Below, piece by piece: positions 19,171 through 30,175 of a stretch of 64,000 nucleotides of DNA. This stretch comes from Polaribacter dokdonensis (lineage in GTDB: Bacteria; Bacteroidota; Bacteroidia; Flavobacteriales; Flavobacteriaceae): NCBI RefSeq assembly GCF_024362345.1, contig NZ_CP101505.1, positions 1,571,501 through 1,635,500 of the forward strand, read 5' to 3'. A program made the translations under genes and the position numbers. A model generated the notes under the pieces. The model did not search any database and had not been told where the DNA came from. It was given only the letters and a program-made list of their open reading frames with translations. The stretch's first letter is position 1; the number at the start of each line of letters is the position of its first letter.

Positions 19171-20512
19171 TCTTTTGTAGTTTTAAAAGGTGATCTGAAA
19201 CCTCATTTATTAATACACCTATATCACCTGCACCTAACATTGCAACCACTTTTGCAGATGATTGTTTAATATCTTTTATAATATTTTTCTTTTCTGTTAT
19301 TTTTTTCTGCTTGATATTTATTTTACTTAAAAGCCATTCTGAAGTTACATTTGGAATTGGTTCTTCTCTTGCAGGATAAATATCTAGCAGAATAACTTCA
19401 TCAAATTTAGAAAGCGCTTTTGCAAAATCGTCTATAAAATCTTTGGTTCTAGAAAATAAATGCGGTTGAAAAACTGCTAACACTTTTTCATTAGGATACA
19501 TTTCTCTAATAGAATTTTCCACTGCATTTAATTCTGTTGGATGATGAGCATAATCATCTATCAATACAAAATCATTAGTTTTTATTCTATAAGAAAACCT
19601 TCGTTTTACGCCCTTAAATGTTGATAACTGCTTTTTAATATTCTCTAAAGAAACACCATAAACATCGGCCATGGCTAATGCAGCTAAAGCATTCATTACA
19701 TTGTGTTTGCCTGGCAAATGAAACACAATATCTTTTATCTGATTGGTAGGAGTTTGCACATCAAAAACATATGTACCTTGCTCAATTCTTAAATTATAAG
19801 CCTTATAATCTGCATCTTCATTTACAGCATAGGTTAAGCCTTCTAAATGCAAACCTTTTGCAACAATTAAAGTGTCTGAAACTTTTTGAGTAAAGGCAAT
19901 AAATGATGCTTCTAAAGAGGATGCTTCTCCATAAATATCTAAATGATCTGCATCCATAGAGGTTACACAAGCTATATTAGGACTTAGCTGTAGAAAAGAT
20001 CTATCAAACTCATCTGCTTCAACAACAGTAATTTTATCATCACCCAAAATTAAATTTGAGTTATAATTCTCAGCTATTCCACCTAAAAAAGAAGTTGCTT
20101 TTTCAGGTTGCATAATATGTCCTAAAATAGATGATGTTGTTGTTTTACCATGTGTACCTGAAGCTGCCAAACAAAAAGTAGATTTTGTAATTAATCCTAG
20201 TATTTCTGCTCTTTTAAGAATGGTAAATTTGTTATTTTTAAAATAATTCAATTCCTCTGAATTCTTAGGAATTGCTGGTGTATAAACTACCAAAGTTGAT
20301 TCTTTATCTAAAAATGCTAATGGAATATTTTTTACAGCATCAATAAAATGAATAGCTACACCAACTTTCTCTAATTCTTTTGTTATTTCAGAAGGTGTTT
20401 TATCATAACCTGCCAAATTTTTACCTTGTGCAGCAAAATATCTTGCAATGGCGCTCATACCTATGCCACCAATACCTATAAAATAAATGTTATGTATGTT
20501 ATTTAAATTCAC
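19160..20512 (-). CDS. murC: UDP-N-acetylmuramate--L-alanine ligase
   Basis: Adds L-alanine to UDP-N-acetylmuramic acid, the first peptide step of peptidoglycan synthesis (cytoplasm, ATP-dependent). A 450-residue Mur ligase with N-terminal [14 protein letters not shown] (UDP-binding loop), P-loop [11 protein letters not shown] near residue 118, DADHLDIYG, and DDYAHHPTE in the third domain. The start overlaps the end of murG by 4 bases (ATGA); the 3' end overlaps ftsQ. Confidence 0.98.
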   Translation of the reverse strand: MNLNNIHNIYFIGIGGIGMSAIARYFAAQGKNLAGYDKTPSEITKELEKVGVAIHFIDAVKNIPLAFLDKESTLVVYTPAIPKNSEELNYFKNNKFTILKRAEILGLITKSTFCLAASGTHGKTTTSSILGHIMQPEKATSFLGGIAENYNSNLILGDDKITVVEADEFDRSFLQLSPNIACVTSMDADHLDIYGEASSLEASFIAFTQKVSDTLIVAKGLHLEGLTYAVNEDADYKAYNLRIEQGTYVFDVQTPTNQIKDIVFHLPGKHNVMNALAALAMADVYGVSLENIKKQLSTFKGVKRRFSYRIKTNDFVLIDDYAHHPTELNAVENSIREMYPNEKVLAVFQPHLFSRTKDFIDDFAKALSKFDEVILLDIYPAREEPIPNVTSEWLLSKINIKQKKITEKKNIIKDIKQSSAKVVAMLGAGDIGVLINEVSDHLLKLQKNEV

Positions 20513-21600
20513 TTCTTTAATAATTTTTCTACTTCGTTAACAATATCTCTTGTTGCACTTGGTAGGGCCAGTTCATTTATGTTTTCTGACAATTGTTGTT
20601 GTTTACCTTCATCTTTTAACAAGGTTTCAAAAACAATTTTAAAAGTATCTAACTCATTTTCTTTTAACAAAATAGCTCCATGTCTATCTACAATAAATTT
20701 GGCATTTTTAGTTTGATGATCTTCTGCCACATTTGGTGAAGGAATAAATATTACTGGTTTACCCACAATGCATAATTCAGACACAGAACTTGCACCTGCT
20801 CTAGAAATTATAATATTTGAAGCTGCATAAGCCAAGTCCATTTTATTGATAAACTGATGAACTTGAACATGCTTTAAATCATTGTACTTTTTATATTCAT
20901 TAAAATATAATTTTCCACATTGCCAAATAACTTGAACATTCTGTGCTTCTAGAAACTCTAGGTTACTTTCTATAAGTTGATTTATTTTACGTGCACCTAA
21001 ACTACCTCCTAAAACTAAAATTGCTTTCTTCTTTGTATCTAAGTGAAAAAACGCTTTAGCTTCATCCACTTTAGAGTGAATACTTAGCAAATCTTGACGA
21101 ACAGGATTCCCTGTTTTTACAATTTTATTTGCTGGGAAAAATCGATTTAAATCATCGTAAGCAACACAAATTTTATTTGCACGTCTTCCTAATAACCTAT
21201 TAGTGATTCCTGGATAAGAATTTTGTTCCTGAATTAAGGTTGGTATGTTTCTTCTATTGGCCATAATTAAGGTTGGCCCACTTGCAAAACCTCCTGTACC
21301 TATAGCTACATCTGGATTAAACTTTCTTATAATTCTTCTTGCTTTCCAAAGACTATCTAACATCTTAAATGGGAAACCTAAATTCTTAGCCAATTGTTTT
21401 CTTTGTATTCCAGAAATCCACAATCCTTCTATTTCGTAACCTGCCTGAGGCACCTTTTCCATCTCCATTTTATCTTTTGCACCAACAAAGAGAAAATTAG
21501 CATCTGGAAAACGCCATTTTAATTCGTTTGCAATTGCAATTGCAGGATAGATATGACCACCTGTTCCTCCTCCAGAAATAAGTATGTTATATGGTTTCAT
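20509..21600 (-). CDS. murG: UDP-N-acetylglucosamine--lipid I GlcNAc transferase MurG
   Basis: Makes lipid II from lipid I at the inner face of the cytoplasmic membrane. A 363-residue GT-B glycosyltransferase with N-terminal [17 protein letters not shown] (acceptor-binding glycine loop), [29 protein letters not shown] (second glycine loop) and the donor-binding [12 protein letters not shown]. It overlaps ftsW by 14 bases, so translation is probably coupled. Confidence 0.98.
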   Translation of the reverse strand: MKPYNILISGGGTGGHIYPAIAIANELKWRFPDANFLFVGAKDKMEMEKVPQAGYEIEGLWISGIQRKQLAKNLGFPFKMLDSLWKARRIIRKFNPDVAIGTGGFASGPTLIMANRRNIPTLIQEQNSYPGITNRLLGRRANKICVAYDDLNRFFPANKIVKTGNPVRQDLLSIHSKVDEAKAFFHLDTKKKAILVLGGSLGARKINQLIESNLEFLEAQNVQVIWQCGKLYFNEYKKYNDLKHVQVHQFINKMDLAYAASNIIISRAGASSVSELCIVGKPVIFIPSPNVAEDHQTKNAKFIVDRHGAILLKENELDTFKIVFETLLKDEGKQQQLSENINELALPSATRDIVNEVEKLLKK

Positions 21601-22774
21601 GCAATATATCTAAAGGGTTATCATCTAAAATATCTTCTTCTGTTTCTTGTTTAGAAGCACTCACACTAAGAATCATTCCTAATGCAAAACATGTCATCCA
21701 AATAGAGGTACCTCCACTACTTATTAATGGTAAAGTTTGACCTGTAACTGGAAACAAATTTGTGGCAACTGCCATATTAATTATCGCTTGAAAAATGATA
21801 GGACAACCCACACCAATTACAAGCAATGTTCCAAAAATTGTTGTTGTTTTTCTAATGACAACAAATATTCTAAAGAGTAAGAGAAAGTATATAGTAGCAA
21901 TAATTACACCACCTACCAAACCATATTCTTCTATAATAATAGCAAAAATAAAATCTGAAGATGATTGAGGTAAAAAGTTTTTCTGTACACTCTTTCCTGG
22001 CCCAACACCAATTGGACCACCAGTTGCTATTGCAATTTTGGCCTTTTCTACTTGATACGCTTCTTTATTATCAGCATCAGAAAAATTCTCTATTCTACTT
22101 TGCCAAGTTTGCACTCTGTTAGGCATTGCATCAGGAAATGCTTTTGCTATCAACACAAAAAAAGCTAACATCAAAATACCAGCACCAAGTATTAAACCTA
22201 AGTATTTTAAAGGATAACCACCAATAAAGGTTACCATTAAAATCATTGCAAAAATAATAGCTGTTGTTGAGAAGTTTGCTGGTAAAATTAGCATTAATAT
22301 AGCTCCTACAGGTAACCACAGTTGCAGAAAGCTTTCTTTAAAGTTGATTTGCTTTTCTTTATTCTTTGCCAAATATCTTGCTACATAAACCATTAACACT
22401 AAACCTGCAAGCGTTGATGTTTGAAAACCAATACCTACAAATGGAATACGAATCCATCTACTTGCATTTGCACCACCAATGGTTGTGCCTTGCATCATTG
22501 TAAATATTAACAGCACAAAAACTATTGGAAGCATAAGCACAGAGCCTCCAGAAAAATAACGATAAGGAATTTTATGAACTCCGTAAATAATTCCAAAGCC
22601 CATAATTAGTAAAACCATGTGTTTTACTAAATAACCTAAAGTTGAACCAGAACCAACCACATACACCAAGTTTGTGCTTGCGCTATAAACTGGCATAAAA
22701 GAAAATATTGCCAAAATAGCTACAATAGCCCAAATGGTTTTATCTCCTTTAATATGATTAAATACTGTTTTCAA
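21587..22774 (-). CDS. ftsW: SEDS peptidoglycan polymerase FtsW (RodA/FtsW/SpoVE family)
   Basis: Integral membrane glycosyltransferase that polymerises lipid II at the septum together with FtsI. A 395-residue polytopic protein with about ten hydrophobic helices. Conserved SEDS features are [13 protein letters not shown], the [30 protein letters not shown] segment split across the large loop, and the C-terminal [14 protein letters not shown]. Placement between murD and murG is the canonical dcw position. Confidence 0.95.
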   Translation of the reverse strand: MKTVFNHIKGDKTIWAIVAILAIFSFMPVYSASTNLVYVVGSGSTLGYLVKHMVLLIMGFGIIYGVHKIPYRYFSGGSVLMLPIVFVLLIFTMMQGTTIGGANASRWIRIPFVGIGFQTSTLAGLVLMVYVARYLAKNKEKQINFKESFLQLWLPVGAILMLILPANFSTTAIIFAMILMVTFIGGYPLKYLGLILGAGILMLAFFVLIAKAFPDAMPNRVQTWQSRIENFSDADNKEAYQVEKAKIAIATGGPIGVGPGKSVQKNFLPQSSSDFIFAIIIEEYGLVGGVIIATIYFLLLFRIFVVIRKTTTIFGTLLVIGVGCPIIFQAIINMAVATNLFPVTGQTLPLISSGGTSIWMTCFALGMILSVSASKQETEEDILDDNPLDILHETI

Positions 22775-22784
22775 CTTTTAATTA

Positions 22785-24170
22785 TTATAAGTTTCTTACT
22801 GCTTTTTTGAATTGACGACCTCTGTCTTCATAATTTTGAAATAAATCAAAACTTGCACAAGCAGGTGATAATAAAACTGCATCTCCTCTTTCCGCTAATT
22901 TATGAGAAACTTTAACTGCTTCTTCTGCACCTGCAGTTTCTACAATGGTTTCAATTACGTTACCAAACGTATTTTTTATTTTCTCATTATCTATACCTAA
23001 ACAAACAATTGCTTTTACTTTTTCTCTAACCAAAGGCAATAAATCTGTATAGTCATTTCCTTTATCTACACCACCAACAATCCAAATTGTTTGCTGATCC
23101 ATGCATTCTAAAGCATAAAAAGTTGCATTTACGTTTGTTGCTTTAGAATCGTTGATATAATTAACATCTTTAATTTTAGCTACATTTTCTAAACGATGTT
23201 CTGCACCTTCAAAATTTGATAAACTTTCTTTTATGGAATCTTTTCTAACCTTAAGCAATTGAGCTGCCATTGTTGCTGCCATTGCATTTTTTGTATTGTG
23301 TTTCCCCTTTATTGATAATGATGATATTGGCATATGAAATATATCTTTTTGTATATTGATTGTGATGTTATTGTCTTTTATAAATGCACCATATTCCAAT
23401 TCTTTTTCTATTGAAAATGGCACTAATTTTGCTTCTGTTTTATTCTCTTTTAACCAATTTGTAATTACGTCATCATCTGCGTCGTAAATTAAATAATCAG
23501 TCTTTTCTTGATTCTTTGTAATTTTAAATTTTGAGTTTATATAATTCTGAAAATCATAATTATATCTATCTAAATGATCTGGAGTAATATTGGTTAAAAT
23601 GGCAATATGTGGTTTAAAATTTGTAATTCCATCTAATTGAAAACTACTTATTTCTAATACATAATTATCATAATAATTTTCAGCAACTTGCATTGCAAAA
23701 CTATCTCCAATATTACCTGCAGCACCAACATGTAAACCTGCATTTTTTAAAATATGATGCGTTAACAATGTTGTTGTTGTTTTACCATTTGAACCTGTTA
23801 TACCTACCATAGTTGCCTTGGTAAAAGCTGCTGCAAATTCAATTTCAGAAATTACTGGAATTGCATTTTCAACTAACTTTTGAACTAAAGGAACTGTATC
23901 TGGAATTCCAGGACTTTTCATGACAACATCAGCTTCTAAAATTTTAGTTTCTGAGTGTTGATTTTCTTCAAAATCTATTTGATGATGTAAAAGAACTTTT
24001 TTGTACTCTTTGGTTATTGCTCCCTTATCAGAAAGAAAAACTTTATACCCTTTTTGTTTTCCCAAAATGGCTGTACCTACTCCACTTTCTCCTCCTCCAA
24101 GAATCACCAAAAACCCATTCTCTCCTAAATAATTTAAGATTGATTTTTCTGTATTTTTTTGATGCTTCAT
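22785..24170 (-). CDS. murD: UDP-N-acetylmuramoyl-L-alanine--D-glutamate ligase
   Basis: Adds D-glutamate to UDP-MurNAc-L-Ala. A 461-residue Mur ligase with an N-terminal dinucleotide-like loop FLVILGGGESGVGTAILG (about 20-37), P-loop GSNGKTTTTLLTHH, ILTNITPDHLDRY, and the C-terminal INDSKATNVNA and LSPACASFDLFQNYEDRG. It begins about 20 residues earlier than many relatives, whose chain starts close to the VILGGGESG loop, so an internal start is possible. Separated from mraY by 56 bases containing a strong hairpin. Confidence 0.96.
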   Translation of the reverse strand: MKHQKNTEKSILNYLGENGFLVILGGGESGVGTAILGKQKGYKVFLSDKGAITKEYKKVLLHHQIDFEENQHSETKILEADVVMKSPGIPDTVPLVQKLVENAIPVISEIEFAAAFTKATMVGITGSNGKTTTTLLTHHILKNAGLHVGAAGNIGDSFAMQVAENYYDNYVLEISSFQLDGITNFKPHIAILTNITPDHLDRYNYDFQNYINSKFKITKNQEKTDYLIYDADDDVITNWLKENKTEAKLVPFSIEKELEYGAFIKDNNITINIQKDIFHMPISSLSIKGKHNTKNAMAATMAAQLLKVRKDSIKESLSNFEGAEHRLENVAKIKDVNYINDSKATNVNATFYALECMDQQTIWIVGGVDKGNDYTDLLPLVREKVKAIVCLGIDNEKIKNTFGNVIETIVETAGAEEAVKVSHKLAERGDAVLLSPACASFDLFQNYEDRGRQFKKAVRNL

Positions 24171-24180
24171 ATTTTTAATA

Positions 24181-24228
24181 AAAGTTGCTCATCCTTTCCC
24201 AAGGGAAAGTTAGGACAAGCACTTTTTT
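24181..24228 (-). promoter_or_regulatory. RNA hairpin between mraY and murD
   Basis: On the minus strand AAGTGCTTGTC pairs with GATGAGC-A-ACTT through two G-U pairs and one bulge. It encloses CTTTCC-CTTG-GGAAAG, a 6-bp stem capped by a CUUG tetraloop. It begins in the mraY stop region and ends in a T-rich run (CTTTTATT) before the murD ATG. It could be a partial terminator or attenuator, an mRNA-stability element, or a copy of a short dispersed palindromic repeat. Confidence 0.5.
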
Positions 24229-25453
24229 ACCTTAATTTTAATGTTACTATTGTAAATACTGCTAATAGAATTCCTACAATCCAAAAACGCACTACAATTT
24301 TACTTTCGTGATAACTTAGCTTTTGATAGTGGTGATGTAAAGGAGACATTTTAAAAATTCTTCTTCCTTCACCATATTTTTTACGTGTGTACTTAAACCA
24401 AGAAACTTGCATGATTACAGATAAATTCTCAATAACAAAAATTCCTGCTAAAATTGGCAACAACAATTCTTTACGAATTGAAATGGCTATAACTGCAATG
24501 ATTCCTCCAATAGTTAAACTACCTGTATCACCCATGAAAACCTGAGCAGGATATGTGTTATACCATAAAAAACCAATTAAAGCTCCTGCAAAAGCTAGGA
24601 TAAAAACAGTCATTTCACCAGAATTAGGAATGTACATGACATCTAAATAATCTGCGAAAATGATGTTACCAGAAACCCAGGCAAAAACAGCGAGTGTAAT
24701 TACAATTATTGCTGATGAACCTGCTGCTAAACCATCAATTCCATCTGTTAAATTTGCTCCATTAGAAATACCAGTTACAATAAATACTGTAATAAAAATG
24801 AAAACAATCCATCCATATTTTTCATATCCATCACCAAAAAAACTTAAGGCTTTAGAATACTCTAGCTCATTGTCTTTAAAAAATGGCACTGTTGTTTTGG
24901 TAGATTTATGTGCTTCTCCAAAAACTTGCTTTCTACCATTTTCTTGAATAATTTGTTGCTCAATTGGTAATTGTTCTTTGATAGTTACACCTTCGTTAAA
25001 ATATAGCATTGAACCTACAATTACTCCTAAACCAACTTGCCCCAACACTTTAAACTTACCACTTAAACCTGCTTTATCTTTTTTGAAAACCTTTATATAA
25101 TCATCTAGAAAACCAATAAAACCCATCCAAACTGTGGTAATTAGTAAAATGATGATGTAAATATTATCTAACTTAGCTAGTAAAATTGCAGGAATAAGAG
25201 TGGCTAAAATTATTATGATACCACCCATTGTTGGTGTCCCAGATTTTTGTTTTTGACCTTCTAAACCTAAATCTCTTACTGTTTCTCCTACTTGCTGTTT
25301 TCTTAAAAAATTAATTATTCGTTTACCATAAATAGACGAAATTAAAAGAGACAGAATAAACGCTGCAGCTGCTCTAAATGTAATAAACTGAAATACACCT
25401 GCACCTGGAATGCTAAACTGGGTATCTAAATATTGGAAAAAATAATACAGCAT
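24227..25453 (-). CDS. mraY: Phospho-N-acetylmuramoyl-pentapeptide-transferase MraY
   Basis: Transfers phospho-MurNAc-pentapeptide to undecaprenyl phosphate, giving lipid I in the cytoplasmic membrane. A 408-residue polytopic protein. Diagnostic stretches are [37 protein letters not shown] (catalytic Asp pair), [29 protein letters not shown] and the HHHYQ loop in [12 protein letters not shown] cytoplasmic/periplasmic insertion at about 165-205 makes it longer than the E. coli enzyme (360), as usual in Bacteroidota. One base separates it from murE. Confidence 0.98.
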   Translation of the reverse strand: MLYYFFQYLDTQFSIPGAGVFQFITFRAAAAFILSLLISSIYGKRIINFLRKQQVGETVRDLGLEGQKQKSGTPTMGGIIIILATLIPAILLAKLDNIYIIILLITTVWMGFIGFLDDYIKVFKKDKAGLSGKFKVLGQVGLGVIVGSMLYFNEGVTIKEQLPIEQQIIQENGRKQVFGEAHKSTKTTVPFFKDNELEYSKALSFFGDGYEKYGWIVFIFITVFIVTGISNGANLTDGIDGLAAGSSAIIVITLAVFAWVSGNIIFADYLDVMYIPNSGEMTVFILAFAGALIGFLWYNTYPAQVFMGDTGSLTIGGIIAVIAISIRKELLLPILAGIFVIENLSVIMQVSWFKYTRKKYGEGRRIFKMSPLHHHYQKLSYHESKIVVRFWIVGILLAVFTIVTLKLR

Positions 25454-25454
25454 T

Positions 25455-26900
25455 CTACTTCTTTTTAAGTTGATTAAAACAATTAGTAACTTCTTCTAGA
25501 TCCTTAAAATGAGTACGAACCCCATTTATTTCTTGATAACTTTCATGACCTTTACCAGCAATTAAAATAATATCTCCAGCATCTGATAACTTACAAGCTG
25601 TTTTTATGGCTTGCTGTCTATTAATTATTGTAAGTGTTTTGTTGTAATGTTCAGGAGAAATACCTGCTTCCATTTCATCTAAAATACTTTGTGGATCTTC
25701 AGTTCTTGGATTGTCTGAAGTAAAAATGGCTTGATTACTTAAATGAGCAGCTATGTGTGCCATTCTAGGTCTTTTAGTTTTATCTCTATCACCTCCACAA
25801 CCAACAACCGTAATTACTTTTTCGTTATTGGTTCTGATATCATTTATAGTTTCTAAAACATTTTTTAATGCATCTGGTGTATGAGCATAATCTACAATTG
25901 CTGTAACTCCATCATCAGAAATAACATATTCAAAACGACCATTTACACTTTCTAACTGACTTACGATCGTTAAAATTTCTAGCTTCTCCAAACCTAATAA
26001 CTCTGCAGTTGCAATAATTGCTGTAAGATTGTAGATATTAAAAACTCCAATTAATTTTGTCCAAACCTCTGTATTATCAATAGAAATTAAGGTACCTGAT
26101 AATTGCTTTTCTAAAATCTTAACTTTAAAATCAGCCATTGTTTTTAAAGCATAGCTGTATTTTTTAGCTTGTGTATTTTGCAACATAAAGCTGCCATTTT
26201 TATCATCTATATTGGTTAGTGCAAAAGCAGATTTTGGCAATTCATCAAAAAACTTCTTTTTTACATTTCTGTATTCTGCAAAATCCTTATGATAATCTAA
26301 ATGATCATGAGACAGATTGGTGAAAATTCCACCTGCAAAACTCAGACCTTCTGTTCTCTTTTGATGGATTCCATGAGAACTTACTTCCATAAAACAATAC
26401 TCTACACCTGCCTCTAACATCATATCTAAATAGCTGTTTATAGTAACAGAATCTGGTGTTGTATGGGTAGCTTTATACTCCTTATCTCCTACCAATATTT
26501 TTACTGTAGAAAGCAAACCAACTTTGTAACCTGCCTTTGTAAATAGTTGATATAATAATGAAGCTATAGTCGTTTTTCCATTAGTACCTGTAACACCAAC
26601 TATAGGAAATTTTGTTGATGGATTTTCATAAAAGTTAGACGCCATAATTGCTAATGCTTCATTAGCATCTGAAACTCTTACGTAGGTAACACCCTCTTTT
26701 CTATCAAAAGAAAAACCTTCGCAAATAATAGCTTTTGCTCCTAAAGCAATTGCCTTATCTACATATAAATGACCATCTACATTTACTCCTTTTTGAGCAA
26801 TAAACACATCACCTTTACCCACTTTCCTTGAATCGAAAACGAGCTCATTCACCTCAATATTTGTGTTACCAAATACTTGCTTAATGGCTACTTTATACAA
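25455..26900 (-). CDS. murE: UDP-MurNAc-L-Ala-D-Glu--meso-diaminopimelate ligase MurE
   Basis: Adds the third residue of the stem peptide. The Mur ligase P-loop [24 protein letters not shown] and [10 protein letters not shown] are present. The [10 protein letters not shown] segment contains the DNPR motif that selects meso-diaminopimelate. The TTG start given here yields 481 residues, but the conserved flavobacterial N-terminus (consensus near LKDILYKV) extends 7 codons upstream as LKNLQDI in the same frame. There the only plausible initiation codon is CTG at 26921, one base after the ftsI stop. The true start is therefore uncertain. Confidence 0.96.
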   Translation of the reverse strand: MYKVAIKQVFGNTNIEVNELVFDSRKVGKGDVFIAQKGVNVDGHLYVDKAIALGAKAIICEGFSFDRKEGVTYVRVSDANEALAIMASNFYENPSTKFPIVGVTGTNGKTTIASLLYQLFTKAGYKVGLLSTVKILVGDKEYKATHTTPDSVTINSYLDMMLEAGVEYCFMEVSSHGIHQKRTEGLSFAGGIFTNLSHDHLDYHKDFAEYRNVKKKFFDELPKSAFALTNIDDKNGSFMLQNTQAKKYSYALKTMADFKVKILEKQLSGTLISIDNTEVWTKLIGVFNIYNLTAIIATAELLGLEKLEILTIVSQLESVNGRFEYVISDDGVTAIVDYAHTPDALKNVLETINDIRTNNEKVITVVGCGGDRDKTKRPRMAHIAAHLSNQAIFTSDNPRTEDPQSILDEMEAGISPEHYNKTLTIINRQQAIKTACKLSDAGDIILIAGKGHESYQEINGVRTHFKDLEEVTNCFNQLKKK

Positions 26901-26922
26901 TATGTCTTGTAAATTCTTCAGA

Positions 26923-28938
26923 CTATGATAATTTTAAAGTAATGGTTGATCCTTTTTTTAATATTTCTCCTTTTTTGATAGATTGATTCTGCACTTTTCC
27001 AACTCCTGAAATCTGTACCTTTAAACCAATGTTCTCTAAAAGTGATATTGCATCCATACCATTCATACCTTTAACATTAGGCACTTTAGTATGTTCTTTT
27101 GTAATTATTTCGTTGTATTTTTTGAACTGCTTTTCTAATGCTGCAAATTGTACGTTATCATCTACAGATTGATTGTCTATAGGTGTTGTTGTATATATTT
27201 TTTGTGCAATTTCTTTAAAAACTGGTGCAGCAACTGTAGCTCCATAATACCCCTTCTTTTTATCAGGATCATGAACCACAACTATACATGAATATTTAGG
27301 TTCATCTGCAGGAAAAAAGCCAGCAAAAGAGGCTACATAATGTTTTGTAGAGTAGTAACCACCTTCCCAATTACCATCTTTATTCTTAATTCTTGGCATA
27401 AACTTTTTGGCAGTTCCTGTTTTGCCTGCCATAGAAAAGTTAGAGGAATAGATATTATCTGCAGTACCTTTAATTACTACATTCTCCATTACTTTTCTGA
27501 CCTTTTTTAAGGTTTCATCAGATGCAATTTTAGGATGTACAATTTCTGTTTCGAATACAGTTTCTGCCTTATTTCCTCTTCTTAATTCTTTAACGAATCT
27601 TGGCTTAACCATTACTCCATTATTTGCAACAGCATTATAGAACATTAACGTTTGCATTGGTGTTACAGAAACTCCATAACCCCAAGACATCCACTCTAAA
27701 GAAATCTTGTTCCAACCTTTATCTGCTGGTTTAGGTATGTATGGTTTGCCTTCACCTTTTATTGGAAAACCGACCTTTTTAGTGAATCCGTATTTTTCTA
27801 GTTTACTTATAAACTTTTCTGGCTCATCATCATAATGTTCTTTAATTAACTTTACAATACCCACATTAGAGGAAACCTCAAAAACACGAGCTGCAGATAT
27901 TTTACCATAACCACCTCTTCTTGAATCTTCGACCTTTTTATTATGAATATAAATTTTACCTTTTTCTGTATCTACAACAGTAGAAGTATCAATTTTTTTA
28001 TCATCTAAAGCTGCCATTAAACTTGCCAACTTAAATGTTGATCCTGGCTCATGACTTTCCCAAACTGCGTAATTTCTTTTTTCGTAATACTTACCTTTAG
28101 AAGTTCTTCCTAAATTAGAAATTGCTTTAATTTCGCCAGTAGCTGTTTCCATAACCACAGCACAACCATGATCTGCTTCAAAATACTCCAGTTGTTTTAG
28201 TAAAGCATGATGTGTAATGTCTTGAATATTTACATCAATAGTTGTAATCACATCATGGCCATCTATAGGCTCTTTTTCGTTAACATCAGAAATAGGTTTC
28301 CATTGATTTTTAGCGATTTTCTGTTTCCATCGCAAACCATTTTCACCTTCCATAAAATCTGCAAATGCACCTTCTATACCAGCTTCACCTCTAAAATCAT
28401 CATAACCAATAGTTCTTTCTGCAATTTTACCTATTGGATGTGCTCTTACTGTTTTGTGCTCTGCTATAAAACCTCCTCTGTACACTCCTAATTTAAAAAT
28501 CGGGAATTGTTTCATCTTTAGGTAATCATTATAGCCAATATTTCTAGCCAACAACAAATACCTGTTTTTTCTTTTTCTTGCAGATCTTAGTTTGTTTTCA
28601 TAATATTTTTGACTCTTACCCAACATGAAACTTAGCTCTTTAGCTAAACCAGCTACATTTTTTTCAAACACATTACCATTTACAGCAACAGCATCCATTC
28701 TAATTGTATATTTAGACATAGATGTAGCCAATAAATTACCATCTGCAGCATAGACGTTTCCTTTATTCGCGTAAATTGTATCTTGTTTGATGGTAAGTTC
28801 AGTAGAAAGCTTCTTATATTTTTCTCCTTGAAAATATTGAATGTTGATTACTCGAAAAACCACTGCAAACAAAAAAAGCGTCATAAAAGAAGCTACTATG
28901 TAGAATTTGGTAAGTATGCTTTTTTTGTGGGTTGCCAA
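26923..28938 (-). CDS. ftsI: Septal peptidoglycan transpeptidase FtsI (PBP3-type) with PASTA domain
   Basis: Cross-links septal peptidoglycan in the periplasm. At 671 residues it has one N-terminal transmembrane helix (about 12-32) and a dimerisation domain. The transpeptidase domain has SxxK in EPGSTFKLAS, SxN in EVSSNVGIV and KTG in MAGKTGTAKK. A single C-terminal PASTA domain starts near 618 (KVPNVKGMNGMDAISLLENI). PASTA on the division PBP is normal in Bacteroidota and absent in E. coli. Lies between ftsL and murE. Confidence 0.97.
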   Translation of the reverse strand: MATHKKSILTKFYIVASFMTLFLFAVVFRVINIQYFQGEKYKKLSTELTIKQDTIYANKGNVYAADGNLLATSMSKYTIRMDAVAVNGNVFEKNVAGLAKELSFMLGKSQKYYENKLRSARKRKNRYLLLARNIGYNDYLKMKQFPIFKLGVYRGGFIAEHKTVRAHPIGKIAERTIGYDDFRGEAGIEGAFADFMEGENGLRWKQKIAKNQWKPISDVNEKEPIDGHDVITTIDVNIQDITHHALLKQLEYFEADHGCAVVMETATGEIKAISNLGRTSKGKYYEKRNYAVWESHEPGSTFKLASLMAALDDKKIDTSTVVDTEKGKIYIHNKKVEDSRRGGYGKISAARVFEVSSNVGIVKLIKEHYDDEPEKFISKLEKYGFTKKVGFPIKGEGKPYIPKPADKGWNKISLEWMSWGYGVSVTPMQTLMFYNAVANNGVMVKPRFVKELRRGNKAETVFETEIVHPKIASDETLKKVRKVMENVVIKGTADNIYSSNFSMAGKTGTAKKFMPRIKNKDGNWEGGYYSTKHYVASFAGFFPADEPKYSCIVVVHDPDKKKGYYGATVAAPVFKEIAQKIYTTTPIDNQSVDDNVQFAALEKQFKKYNEIITKEHTKVPNVKGMNGMDAISLLENIGLKVQISGVGKVQNQSIKKGEILKKGSTITLKLS

Positions 28939-28944
28939 TTTGTT

Positions 28945-29271
28945 TTAATCTTTATAGGTTACTTTTATTTTTTTCGGTGGTGTTTCTGAAGGTTTTAAAC
29001 CTCTTTCAATTGCTTTCTCTCTTATACTAGATTCCATTTTCATTCGCATTAAAATAGTACCTGTATCTACATATTCTGCTCTTAGCTCTCTTTTTTGTTT
29101 GTTTAATTCTGATATTCGAATTACTTTTTTATCTGCATTGTGTGCACTCGTAATCATTACCAACAATAAGATGACCACAAATAAGATGATACCCCAATTT
29201 TTGAAAGATGACTCATCTGTTAAAAAGCTACCTCTTAAAATATCGTATATGTTTCTTTTAACTTTAGACAT
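28945..29271 (-). CDS. ftsL: FtsL-like division protein
   Basis: A 108-residue bitopic protein. A short cytoplasmic N-terminus precedes one transmembrane helix (about residues 27-43, WGIILFVVILLLVMITS), then a heptad-like coiled coil (about 50-90) ending in a basic tail. This is the size, topology and position (between rsmH and ftsI) of FtsL. It would bridge FtsQ to FtsW/FtsI. One base after rsmH. Sequence conservation in the family is low, so the call rests on topology and context. Confidence 0.85.
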   Translation of the reverse strand: MSKVKRNIYDILRGSFLTDESSFKNWGIILFVVILLLVMITSAHNADKKVIRISELNKQKRELRAEYVDTGTILMRMKMESSIREKAIERGLKPSETPPKKIKVTYKD

Positions 29272-29272
29272 A

Positions 29273-30175
29273 TTATTTAAGCGTGGCTAACCTTAGTTTT
29301 GCACTTCTTGCTCTATTATTTATTTTAATTTCTTCTTTTGGAGGCACAATTAACTTCCCAACTTTTTTTAATGGCTCATTAGAATTTCCAAAAACATCTT
29401 TTTCTGGTTCACCTTCAAACAAACCTGTTCTAATAAATCTTTTAACCAATCTATCTTCTAAAGAATGATAAGAAATAACACTTAACCTACCTTCTTCATT
29501 TAATAAATTTGGTATTTGCTGAAGAAACTCTTTTAAAACTTCTAATTCCTCATTTACTTCAATTCTAATCGCTTGAAAAATTTGCGCTAAAATTTTATGT
29601 TCTCTTGCATTAGGTAAAAAAGCTTTAAGCACCTCTTTTAACTGAAAGCTAGTTTCTATAGGAGCATTTTTTCTTTCATGTACAATTGTTCTAGCCAATT
29701 TCCTTGAATTTCTTAACTCTCCATATAAAAAAAGAATTTCTGCTAACTTTTCTTCAGAATAATTATTGATGATTTCTTTTGCTGAGATTTTAGATTTTTG
29801 ATTCATTCTCATATCTAAATCACCATCAAAACGAATTGAAAAACCTCTTTCAGCCTCATCAAATTGATGAGAAGAAACCCCTAAATCCGCTAAAACTCCA
29901 TCTACTTTTTTAATTCTATGAAATCTTAAAAAACGAGAGATGTATCTAAAGTTTTCAGGAATCAATACAAAACGTTCATCATCTATAGCATTATTAATGG
30001 CATCAGGATCTTGATCAAAAGCAAACAACTTACCGTTTTTACCTAATCTTTTTAAAATTTCTTTAGAATGACCTCCACCACCAAACGTAACATCTACATA
30101 AATACCATCTTCTTTGATATTTAAGCCATCTACACTTTCTTGTAATAAAACTGCATTATGATAACTCATCTCCAC
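29273..30175 (-). CDS. rsmH: 16S rRNA (cytosine1402-N4)-methyltransferase RsmH
   Basis: Methylates N4 of C1402 in 16S rRNA. At 300 residues it has the family's normal length. Motifs are YHNAVLLQESVDGL at the N-terminus, DVTFGGGGHSKEIL (SAM loop), GVLADLGVSSHQFD, RGFSIRFDGDLDMRM, and SYHSLEDRLVKRF near the C-terminus. The start lies inside the mraZ 3' end (20-base overlap), the conserved mraZ-mraW arrangement. Confidence 0.98.
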   Translation of the reverse strand: MEMSYHNAVLLQESVDGLNIKEDGIYVDVTFGGGGHSKEILKRLGKNGKLFAFDQDPDAINNAIDDERFVLIPENFRYISRFLRFHRIKKVDGVLADLGVSSHQFDEAERGFSIRFDGDLDMRMNQKSKISAKEIINNYSEEKLAEILFLYGELRNSRKLARTIVHERKNAPIETSFQLKEVLKAFLPNAREHKILAQIFQAIRIEVNEELEVLKEFLQQIPNLLNEEGRLSVISYHSLEDRLVKRFIRTGLFEGEPEKDVFGNSNEPLKKVGKLIVPPKEEIKINNRARSAKLRLATLK

